Below, piece by piece: positions 44,001 to 49,359 of a stretch of DNA of 49,359 nt. The notes below the pieces were generated by a model, which was not told the DNA's origin, did no database searches, and was given only the letters and a program-made list of their open reading frames with translations. Positions within the stretch are counted from its first letter, which is position 1. Every line of letters begins with the position of its first letter. This DNA is from Spirosoma fluviale (lineage in GTDB: Bacteria; Bacteroidota; Bacteroidia; Cytophagales; Cyclobacteriaceae). The translations under genes and the position numbers were made by a program. The stretch covers positions 1 to 49,359 of the forward strand of contig CAMBMU010000011.1 of the NCBI GenBank assembly GCA_945868725.1, in the 5' to 3' direction.

Positions 44001-44093
44001 ACGTTTAGTAGAGAGATGTTTACATCAGGCCTTTATGTTTTCAAAATAAACAGTTCCAGCTTACAAGAAATTAAGCGTGTAATCATCCAGTGA
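41019..44093 (+). CDS. Secreted M43 (pappalysin-like) metalloprotease with T9SS tail
   Basis: 1024 aa. Signal peptide to about residue 28 (FLAVFFFMCSFTVFGQ). The zinc site HEVGHYLGLRH is at about 266-276, followed by the Met-turn region NYMDYTPDPC, so the catalytic domain occupies roughly 100-380. Four regions of beta-sandwich repeats (CARDB-like and jelly-roll-like) follow, and the protein ends in a T9SS sorting domain (VIYPNPASEFVNVAF ... EIKRVIIQ). It is secreted across the outer membrane and probably degrades protein outside the cell. Gap of 11 bases after the NifU-like gene, so possibly cotranscribed. Own terminator downstream. Confidence 0.9.
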   Translation: MKKPIQNTVKSQFLAVFFFMCSFTVFGQGITLQGFSSGGTSHQGSGHNDKCGHTFLEAQQERELGVFGTKAFFEDWITKKIVEKNSKPQIMKVQAEPRVIPVVIHVLHNGTSIGVEANISDAQILQQIRVLNEDFRRKNADAIRTPAEFLPVAADANIEFVLAKQDPNGLPTNGIIRKQGPKTVYGPEDATLIGQTSQWNPEEYLNMWVVPLVSPYLGYATFPTSNLPGLNFAPSASIRDGVTVDYLFFGTGAGTAANTNGRTATHEVGHYLGLRHIWGDGGCEVDDFVLDTPNQDNPNNTICNANPTRFSCGNSNMIQNYMDYTPDPCMNLFTKGQVERFDVVLANSPRRASLVNSRGTKEPVLTTRDVSLLRVITPFDALCQPSITPQLEIQNRGSELVSSVNIEFRWNGTLIESKQFSTNLKSSEKTVVSFSAFDTKGLESEFAFTIIQVNNVADLVTSNNTLTTKPIQQGQLTLPYSVPLTTLPATWIIGNPDQSLTWEKTNITIDGSAQPALFIRHYEYEAQGQFDYFVSPQIDLTKYPNAQLVFEVAHGPFNQAGFQDELLVAIAPDCSIDFDIITPPYKKSGTRLQTSDATVEEFIPTSATQFRTELVNLNKFKGLGKIRVAIVTKNAFGNNIYLRNIRVVPTEQFKYDLKIEDVIAPSPISAGTNAQEIVRLTNTGNLPISKFLFSRNTNNSGNKVFVGSGTSIPPGESINVTLSKTTAAGKNNLKFGVSEPNFDQNIPAAPQINWYNIENTARLEVPWRQNFNSSTDLSPWLTINPESDQAAWQVTAVSGATGPNNVARIEAATNGNSYWMATPSFDLSVSSQASVFFDVAAGAVNPGTTLYLLASTNQGETYKVIWSEAGTALSTVPTGNANPSTAGNYERKYVNLTDYAGEGKKEIRLAFALDVVGTQNAPVYLDNLELFLSANPDPVIPAERNTVIYPNPASEFVNVAFNLPNREDVTLQIISSSGALVRELSFPNTLNQTYTFSREMFTSGLYVFKINSSSLQEIKRVIIQ

Positions 44094-44099
44094 TGAAAA

Positions 44100-44134
44100 G
44101 TAAGCCGAAAGAACCCTTTCGGCTTACCTTTTTT
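44100..44134 (+). terminator. Terminator of the metalloprotease gene
   Basis: A perfect 12-bp stem GTAAGCCGAAAG (44100-44111) / CTTTCGGCTTAC (44116-44127), 4-base loop, followed by T6. It sits 6 bases after the stop. Confidence 0.92.
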
Positions 44135-44153
44135 CACTTTCAGTTAGTGAAGG

Positions 44154-44316
44154 TTTATCCGCTTTTTCACCAAAACCAAAGAAAATAAGCTTTGGAGTTC
44201 AATTGGATGAGCTGTGGACCGTTGACTGCGGACTGCCTGCAGACTGTGGTCTGTGAACGATTATCCGCTTGGTGAGCAGGCTTGTTGCGCCAAAGTACAC
44301 TTGCGGATAATCACAT
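44154..44316 (+). repeat. Dispersed intergenic repeat, copy C
   Basis: Close relative of copy A: TTATCCGCTTTTTCACC at the left end (44155-44171), GAGTTCAATTGGATGAGCTG, then GTGGACCG, and the terminal perfect stem GATTATCCGC (44259-44268) / GCGGATAATC (44303-44312) around a 34-base loop. The core is shorter than in copy A because one tandem unit is missing. The loop holds a further stem, TTGGTG/CGCCAA. It occupies the gap between a terminator and the PASTA gene. Confidence 0.85.
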
Positions 44317-44367
44317 TACTGAATTTTGTTCTTCGAATAAAGAATTCAAAACTTTGCTAGGCACTTT

Positions 44368-45132
44368 ATGTATACCATGCAATCACTCCTTCCACAACTA
44401 AAAAAAGTTGGGTTACACCTGCTCTTGATTGCAGGAATATCCGTTACCCTCGGCTTTATTTTTTTAAAGGTCTACCTACCTTTCTATACCAATCATGGGG
44501 AAACAGTGTCAGTGCCCGACCTATCTGGAATGACTTATGAGAAGGCAGAGGAGGTATTGAAAAGCGCCTCCCTGCAATATGAAATCTCCATAGATTCAGG
44601 ATTCAGTGGAGAAGAAGATCCACTCGTTATTTTGAAGCAACTCCCAGAGGCAAATGCATTGGTCAAAAAAGATCGGAAGATATTTTTAACCTTGAATGCG
44701 CGAAACGCCCCTATCCTAAAGATGCCGAGTTTGCTCAATATGCCCTTGAAAAATGTGCAAGAAATCTTGGCCAACATTGGGCTGCAACGTGGGGACATCA
44801 TCTATGTTCCAGATATCGGAATCAATGTGGTCTTGGAACAACGCTACAAAGGGTCCCCTATCCGTGAAGGAGCCCAAATTGCCAAAGGATCGAAAATTGA
44901 TTTAGTGGTGGGTGATGGCATGGGCAATCAAATGCTTAGTGCTCCAAACTTTGTTGGCTTGGAGGAAGAAGAAGCCGAATTTTTGGCAGTAGGCTCTGGT
45001 TTGCGTTTGGGAAGAAAAATCTACAATAAGACGGACTCTGTAGCCCCTGGAAGAGTCTATTTGCAAAGCCCTGCTGTGGGCTCTGAATTGAAATCAGGCG
45101 ATGTAATTGATCTTTGGATTTCCAAAAATTAA
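44368..45132 (+). CDS. Membrane-anchored protein with three PASTA domains
   Basis: 254 aa. A short cytosolic N-terminus and one membrane helix (about 17-36, LLLIAGISVTLGFIFL) anchor three PASTA repeats at about 45-110, 115-185 and 190-252 (VPDLSGMTYEKAEEVL, MPSLLNMPLKNVQEIL and APNFVGLEEEEAEFLA). PASTA domains bind peptidoglycan fragments or beta-lactams in other proteins; no kinase or penicillin-binding domain is attached here. It has the T9SS protein gene immediately downstream. The second ATG (44377) is an alternative start. Confidence 0.85.
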   Translation: MYTMQSLLPQLKKVGLHLLLIAGISVTLGFIFLKVYLPFYTNHGETVSVPDLSGMTYEKAEEVLKSASLQYEISIDSGFSGEEDPLVILKQLPEANALVKKDRKIFLTLNARNAPILKMPSLLNMPLKNVQEILANIGLQRGDIIYVPDIGINVVLEQRYKGSPIREGAQIAKGSKIDLVVGDGMGNQMLSAPNFVGLEEEEAEFLAVGSGLRLGRKIYNKTDSVAPGRVYLQSPAVGSELKSGDVIDLWISKN

Positions 45133-45136
45133 CACG

Positions 45137-46972
45137 TTGAAACGAAGCAGGTTATTCTCCTACCTCCTATTCTTCTCTTTGTTGAGTCAAGGTGGTCCTA
45201 GCCTAGCCCAGTTTGTTGATTTTGGGCCTATTCATCATCCTTCACGACCTGTAGATCCAATTCCTGAAACTTGGACACGGCAAACCAATACAGCTACCCT
45301 ACCCTTTTGGGATGATTTTTCAATGGGCATTCAATCTAGCAGATGGATTCCCAAAGGAGCCTCCTACACCGAGAACATTGGAAACAAAGCGCCTTCCATA
45401 GGAATGGTGCTATTCAATGGTGTCGACGAAGCAGGTAAATCGTATTCCTTGCAGGAAAAAGACCAAGGTGAGGGAGATTACCTAAGCAGCATCCCCCTTG
45501 ATTTAAGTGGAATTCCAGCGGCTCAGCAAGCTACGGTCTACCTTAGTTTTTATTGGCAGGCAGGAGGAAAAGCAGAAGTTCCCGATAGCAACGATCGCCT
45601 CACGCTACAAATTTTGACTCCCAGCGGCACCTGGCTCAACGTTTGGGAAAAAAGAGGAGGAACGACAGTAGACCGGAATCGCTTTATTCAAGAAACCCTT
45701 GCCATCCGTCCTGAATGGCAGCATTCCAACTTTCAGTTTCGCTTTTTTTCAAACGGCAGACAAAGTGGGCCTTTCGATTCCTGGCTTTTAGACTACATCT
45801 ACTTAAATGTGCGAAGGAGTAGCACAGACCTTTCCTACCCCGACCGAGCCCTAACTCAAAAAACTACTGTTCGACTTGGAGACTTCGGGGCCTATCCATG
45901 GGAGCTCCTTCAAAAAAATCAAAAAGGGAAATGGTCCACCGCCAAGAGTGAATTTCAAAATCTTGAGAATCGATTTAAGGCCATGGAGTACTCCGTCACC
46001 CTTAGGGACAGCAGTGGGGTAATTATGCTGCCAATCAATAGCACAACTCCTTTCAATCCGGTTCCAAATGCACTGGAAAGAAGAACAATCGTAAGCAGAT
46101 CCTTCACAGAAATCCCCTTGCCCACTAAGCCTACCGAGGTGGTTTTTGAAATGGCCTTGATTACTGGTGATGGATTCCTCACCGAGGTAAATGGCAGCGA
46201 TACCGTTCGCTATTCCCAGGTAGATTTTCGTTCCAATGACCGCGTAAGCAGCCGCTTCGCAATTCGCGATTATTTTGCCTACGATCAGGGTGAAGCAGAC
46301 TACACCGCCGGTATCAATCAGCGCTCGGGACAGCTCGCGGTTGAATATACCACACCGGAACCCGTCTTTTTGAAAGGAATATCCATTGATTTTTCCAATG
46401 CAAGACAGGTGAACCAGGTGCTGGACTTGGTCGTCTGGTCGGCCCTTGACAAAAAACCACTCTACTCCAAAGAAGTAGTCATCCCCGCGAAAGGCCTAGG
46501 ACAAAAGATCCACTATTTCCCGCTAGAAGAAGCTGTAGCTGTATCAGGCACCTTCTTTGTAGGATTCACCCAATTTACCACCGAATTTCTTCAGGTAGGT
46601 CTTGACAAAGGCAATGACTTTAGTGGCCGAATCTTTTACAATGTCGGTGGTGGATGGCTGCAGAATAAAGACGTAACCGGCTCCCTACTGATTCGCCCAC
46701 ATGTCAGCTTGACGGGGAAGGCTGGTGGGAGCATCGACACCTCGACCTCCCTTCGCATCTACCCCAATCCCACTGTCAACGAAGTTCAGGTAGAAGGAGA
46801 ATTCTCCTCCTTGCAGGTATTGGACTCCTTTGGTAGAGAAGTATTCCCTTCTCGGGTACCCTTCGCTAAAGGAGAAATCCTTAATTTTAAAGATCAACAT
46901 CCTGGATTATACCTGATTTATGTACAGGGCAGCACAGGGCCACAGTCGTATCGAATCTTAGTGAAAAAATAA
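45137..46972 (+). CDS. Secreted protein with T9SS sorting domain
   Basis: 611 aa from the TTG at 45137, 4 bases after the PASTA stop; an earlier TTG at 45107 would overlap that gene. No ATG exists before about 190 bases further in, so TTG use is likely. Signal peptide LFSYLLFFSLLSQGGPSLAQ, two or more beta-rich domains (FSMGIQSSRWIPKGASYTEN; DSWLLDYIYLNVRRS), and a C-terminal T9SS domain (IYPNPTVNEVQVEG ... SYRILVKK). No catalytic motif is recognised. Likely exported to the cell surface and cotranscribed with the PASTA gene. Confidence 0.85.
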   Translation: MKRSRLFSYLLFFSLLSQGGPSLAQFVDFGPIHHPSRPVDPIPETWTRQTNTATLPFWDDFSMGIQSSRWIPKGASYTENIGNKAPSIGMVLFNGVDEAGKSYSLQEKDQGEGDYLSSIPLDLSGIPAAQQATVYLSFYWQAGGKAEVPDSNDRLTLQILTPSGTWLNVWEKRGGTTVDRNRFIQETLAIRPEWQHSNFQFRFFSNGRQSGPFDSWLLDYIYLNVRRSSTDLSYPDRALTQKTTVRLGDFGAYPWELLQKNQKGKWSTAKSEFQNLENRFKAMEYSVTLRDSSGVIMLPINSTTPFNPVPNALERRTIVSRSFTEIPLPTKPTEVVFEMALITGDGFLTEVNGSDTVRYSQVDFRSNDRVSSRFAIRDYFAYDQGEADYTAGINQRSGQLAVEYTTPEPVFLKGISIDFSNARQVNQVLDLVVWSALDKKPLYSKEVVIPAKGLGQKIHYFPLEEAVAVSGTFFVGFTQFTTEFLQVGLDKGNDFSGRIFYNVGGGWLQNKDVTGSLLIRPHVSLTGKAGGSIDTSTSLRIYPNPTVNEVQVEGEFSSLQVLDSFGREVFPSRVPFAKGEILNFKDQHPGLYLIYVQGSTGPQSYRILVKK

Positions 46973-46973
46973 T

Positions 46974-47276
46974 ATGGAAGACATTACCGTCAAGGAACTA
47001 AAAGAAAGAATAGAAAAAGGAGAAAAATTTCACTTTTTCGATGTGCGAGAAGAATGGGAGTACGAAGAGGATAACCTTGGAGCGAACAACATTCCCTTGG
47101 GGGAACTGGACCACCAGCTGGAGCAATTTGCAGCTATCAAGCACGAGGAAATCGTCGTGCACTGCCGCTCGGGAGCACGCAGTGGCAATGCCAAGAAGTA
47201 CATGGAGACCAGAGGCTTTACCAAGGTCCGAAATGTACTGGGTGGCATTCTTGCCTTCCGTGCCTTAGCAGAATAG
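46974..47276 (+). CDS. Single-domain rhodanese-like protein
   Basis: 100 aa. A cytosolic rhodanese fold with FFDVREEWEYEEDNL and the active-site loop HCRSGARS containing Cys64, which would carry a persulfide. It begins 1 base after the T9SS protein stop, so it is the third gene of the PASTA operon, an unusual neighbour for cell-surface genes. Sulfurtransferase activity is expected from the intact Cys, but its acceptor is unknown. Confidence 0.9.
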   Translation: MEDITVKELKERIEKGEKFHFFDVREEWEYEEDNLGANNIPLGELDHQLEQFAAIKHEEIVVHCRSGARSGNAKKYMETRGFTKVRNVLGGILAFRALAE

Positions 47277-47278
47277 TG

Positions 47279-47433
47279 CAAAGTACTAATTACAAGGTAA
47301 AAAGACGATTAGAACCAAGAGATTAGATTTACTATTCTGCTCCCAGGAAACTCCTGCTAATTAGGAGCACCATTCATCTCGGCTCTTGTGTCTTGTCTCT
47401 TGCTTCTAAAGTATCTTGGTACTTGGTACTTTG
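47279..47433. repeat. 155-base imperfect palindromic element
   Basis: By eye the left arm pairs with the right arm in two blocks: 47279-47299 with 47412-47433 (about 18 of 22) and 47308-47327 with 47391-47410 (16 of 20). A central TGCTCC/GGAGCA stem (47338-47343, 47364-47369) caps it. The right arm contains short direct repeats of TCTTG and GGTACTT type. It lies between the convergent rhodanese and M50 genes and would fold as one long hairpin. No coding content. Confidence 0.7.
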
Positions 47434-47444
47434 TACAATGATGA

Positions 47445-48554
47445 TTAATCCACGCCAAATGGCTGTGGTGAGAAGCAGAGCACAAAAATGAGGAGTGCGA
47501 GCCAACCCAAAACCTTTCGCTTGGTATCCACTGGAGTACTGCCCGTCACTTCGGGGTGTCGGATACCCATCACCCTTCCAAGTAAGAAGGCAAAAAACAA
47601 CCATCCCTGATACCCCTCCCAACTAGGCTGGAAGAAAGAAAGTAGGTATTGCCCTGCAGCCAACATTAAGGCAAGGGTAATGGTATTCAATTGGGATAGT
47701 CCCGACTTGCTGAGGCACAAGTAGAGAAATCCCAAGTAGAGCGGAATACGAATCACCAATTCCTCCAAAGACGAAGAGGGACGAATGAGTCCCATGCCTG
47801 CATAAGTAAGGAATGCCACAAAGGCAATCAGGGAAATCAGTGAGTGCTTCTTAGGAAACAAACCAAAAACCACATGCCCCCCATCCAGCTGCCCGATTGG
47901 GAGTAGATTGAGTGCCGTAAAGAACAGCGCCAGGTACCCTGCAAACAAGTAGGGATAATGAATCATTTCCGACATCGCAGGTAGGCGCTCTGGGTCGGCC
48001 AACAGCTCCCCCATTCCCCAAAAAAGTAGGTTATTTCCTAGTTCAAACTCCATCACTTCGGCTCCATAGCCCTGGAAATTGGGGTCAGCATATTCGGGAT
48101 GTACCTCGTAAATGAAATCCGGCGGCGGCAAAGTCAGCATCCCATAGGTCAGCACACCAAGAGCAAGCACAAAGCCAGCTAGAGGGCCAGCAATGCCAAT
48201 ATCAAAGTATTTTTTACGGCTGTTGACCCTGCCCTTCATCCGGATCACTGCGCCAAGGGTACCCAGAGAGGGACTACCCAAGAAGCCTAGCCAGGCCGGA
48301 ATAAAGTAAGGCAAGGTACAGCGCACCTTGTGGTACATGGAAGTAAAGAGGTGGCCCAACTCGTGGACGAGCAGGATGCCTATAAAGGGAATAGAAAACT
48401 CCAGCGAACGAATAAAAATAGGCCAGGTCAAGGCAGCTTCTCCTGAGGCAAGAATGGATTTTCCATAAACCCACTCTCCACCTGCGAGCGTGGTGGTGAT
48501 TAGGGTTAGTAGAAGCAATAAACCATGAATGAGGTATTCCTTGGGTTTATACAT
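47445..48554 (-). CDS. M50 family site-2 protease-like membrane metalloprotease
   Basis: 369 aa from the ATG at 48554. About eight membrane helices. The zinc ligands are HELGH in an early helix (about residue 65) and the second motif LNLLPIGQLDGGH (about 240), which together define an intramembrane protease. There is no PDZ domain, so it resembles the small M50 group rather than RseP. A substrate is not apparent. The start overlaps the HAD gene stop by 8 bases (ATGTATAA), indicating a coupled pair. Confidence 0.88.
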   Translation of the reverse strand: MYKPKEYLIHGLLLLLTLITTTLAGGEWVYGKSILASGEAALTWPIFIRSLEFSIPFIGILLVHELGHLFTSMYHKVRCTLPYFIPAWLGFLGSPSLGTLGAVIRMKGRVNSRKKYFDIGIAGPLAGFVLALGVLTYGMLTLPPPDFIYEVHPEYADPNFQGYGAEVMEFELGNNLLFWGMGELLADPERLPAMSEMIHYPYLFAGYLALFFTALNLLPIGQLDGGHVVFGLFPKKHSLISLIAFVAFLTYAGMGLIRPSSSLEELVIRIPLYLGFLYLCLSKSGLSQLNTITLALMLAAGQYLLSFFQPSWEGYQGWLFFAFLLGRVMGIRHPEVTGSTPVDTKRKVLGWLALLIFVLCFSPQPFGVD

Positions 48555-49176
48555 TTTCAAAAAAATCAAAAATCGTGCTGGGTCCCGTGACCTGAACGGC
48601 CTGAATCCCAAGTGAGGCAGCACCGTCTACATTGGCTTTGAGATCATCAAAAAAGAGTACCCGATTAGCGGTGGTACCCAGCTCAAGAAGCAGCTGCTGG
48701 TAGATGTCTTGGTTCGGTTTGGCGAGTCCCATTTCGTGACTGTAGAACACCCAATCGAATACCGCATCAAAATTCGCTAGGTTGTGCTCGGCTTGAAGTT
48801 GAGCATAGACAGCTTCGATATGGATCTCGTTGGTATTGCTGAGGATACCCACTTGGTACTGTGCCTTGAGTTGGCGTACCAGGTCGAGGCGGTGGGCAGG
48901 AATGGAGCCCAGTAGGCTGTTCCAGTAGTAGTCCACCTCGGCATCGGACCAGTTCGTTTGGAAGTAGTGGCGGAACTCTTGGCGAAACTCGGCCGAACTC
49001 AGCTGTCCTTTTTCGAAGGCCTTATGGAATTCTGCTGCATAGCAGGTATCCACCTTATCATGCAGGAAGGTGGGCAGTGCTGACTTCATCAGGTCCATGG
49101 ACTGGTGGTAGTCAATGTCTATCAGCACATTGCCTAGGTCAAAGATGACAAAATCCACGTCAGGCCTATTTTTCAT
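48547..49176 (-). CDS. HAD-superfamily phosphatase (YihX-like)
   Basis: 209 aa. The first HAD motif reads FDLGNVLIDIDYHQ with nucleophile Asp; the usual second Asp is replaced (DLGN), as in E. coli YihX, a glucose-1-phosphatase. The other motifs are LSNTNEIH, the Lys region LAKPNQDIY and FFDDLKANVDGA. A cap domain lies about 20-90. Sugar-phosphate hydrolysis is likely by resemblance. It overlaps the M50 gene by 8 bases and is divergent from the tRNA gene. Confidence 0.9.
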   Translation of the reverse strand: MKNRPDVDFVIFDLGNVLIDIDYHQSMDLMKSALPTFLHDKVDTCYAAEFHKAFEKGQLSSAEFRQEFRHYFQTNWSDAEVDYYWNSLLGSIPAHRLDLVRQLKAQYQVGILSNTNEIHIEAVYAQLQAEHNLANFDAVFDWVFYSHEMGLAKPNQDIYQQLLLELGTTANRVLFFDDLKANVDGAASLGIQAVQVTGPSTIFDFFENV

Positions 49177-49284
49177 GGGGGATGAAGGTTGATTAATTCA
49201 ACTCAAATATGTAACATTGCAGTCCCAAAACCAAGGTGAGCGGATCAATTGATCTCCCTTTTGGAAGTTAAAAATACGTTTTTG

Positions 49285-49358
49285 GGGCCTATAGCTCATT
49301 CGGTTAGAGCAACTGACTCATAATCAGTAGGTGCTTGGTTCGATTCCAAGTGGGCCCA
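49285..49358 (+). tRNA. tRNA with CAT anticodon, probably tRNA-Ile2 (lysidine-type)
   Basis: 74 bases fold as a complete cloverleaf: acceptor GGGCCTA/TGGGCCC with one U-G pair, D arm GCTC/GAGC, anticodon stem ACTGA/TCAGT with loop CTCATAA (anticodon 49319-49321), T stem CTTGG/CCAAG with loop TTCGATT. The discriminator is A at 49358; whether CCA is encoded is cut off by the window end. CAT could be elongator Met or lysidine-modified Ile2. C4-G69 and C5-G68 pairs match TilS recognition in E. coli, which favours Ile2. Confidence 0.85.
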
Positions 49359-49359
49359 C

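Noticed and set aside
47391..47433. Simple microsatellite at the end of the rhodanese gene
   Set aside because: The TCTTG and GGTACTT repeats are degenerate and also pair with a complementary left arm, so a structured palindrome is a better description.

Overview
The window looks like a chromosomal segment of a Cytophagales bacterium (Bacteroidota), most like Algoriphagus or other Cyclobacteriaceae. The basis is repeated use of the Bacteroidota -7 promoter motif TAnnTTTG, weak or absent Shine-Dalgarno sequences, three proteins ending in type IX secretion (T9SS) C-terminal sorting domains, and the overall protein style. The genus is inference from memory, not from a search. No phage, insertion sequence, CRISPR array or rRNA operon is visible.

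Layout. 1-6.9 kb: NUDIX hydrolase, Lrp/AsnC regulator, a TPR protein, a membrane protein, a photolyase-like flavoprotein with two small partners (DUF2256 and TIGR03643 families), a fatty acid hydroxylase/sterol desaturase-like enzyme and a TauE/SafE exporter. The divergent photolyase/TIGR03643 start codons sit inside one large palindrome. 6.9-9.2 kb: a scarred locus with remnants of a universal stress protein gene and of a Crp/Fnr gene, a secreted protein made of two NTF2/SnoaL-like repeats, and an intact Crp/Fnr gene. 9.3-14.6 kb: iron uptake (TonB-dependent receptor, FeoA, FeoB and a small Cys-containing membrane protein). 14.6-19.4 kb: flippase, tandem UspA, ECF sigma factor with a putative membrane partner and a Spy-like periplasmic protein, MscL.

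19.7-32.9 kb: oligopeptidase B, then a sugar block. It holds methylglyoxal synthase overlapping phosphofructokinase, an operon of GH13, class II aldolase and GH13, and a divergent GH31 and sugar transporter pair. Extracellular and periplasmic alpha-glucan hydrolysis, uptake and intracellular glucosidase would feed glycolysis encoded alongside. No SusC/SusD pair or dedicated regulator is present.

33.1-49.4 kb: two glycosyltransferase-like genes; a dnaG, ribBA, secreted protein, surE run; Mrp and a NifU-like Fe-S protein; a large M43 metalloprotease with T9SS tail; PASTA protein, T9SS protein and rhodanese; an M50 membrane protease overlapping a YihX-like HAD phosphatase; and a CAT-anticodon tRNA ending at the window edge.

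The least explained DNA is intergenic: a three-copy dispersed repeat family (about 11.8, 34.6 and 44.2 kb) with a conserved terminal stem and non-conserved loop, a separate 155-base imperfect palindrome at 47.3 kb, a triple-hairpin block at 19.5 kb, and the palindrome that links the photolyase-like gene to its divergent partner.
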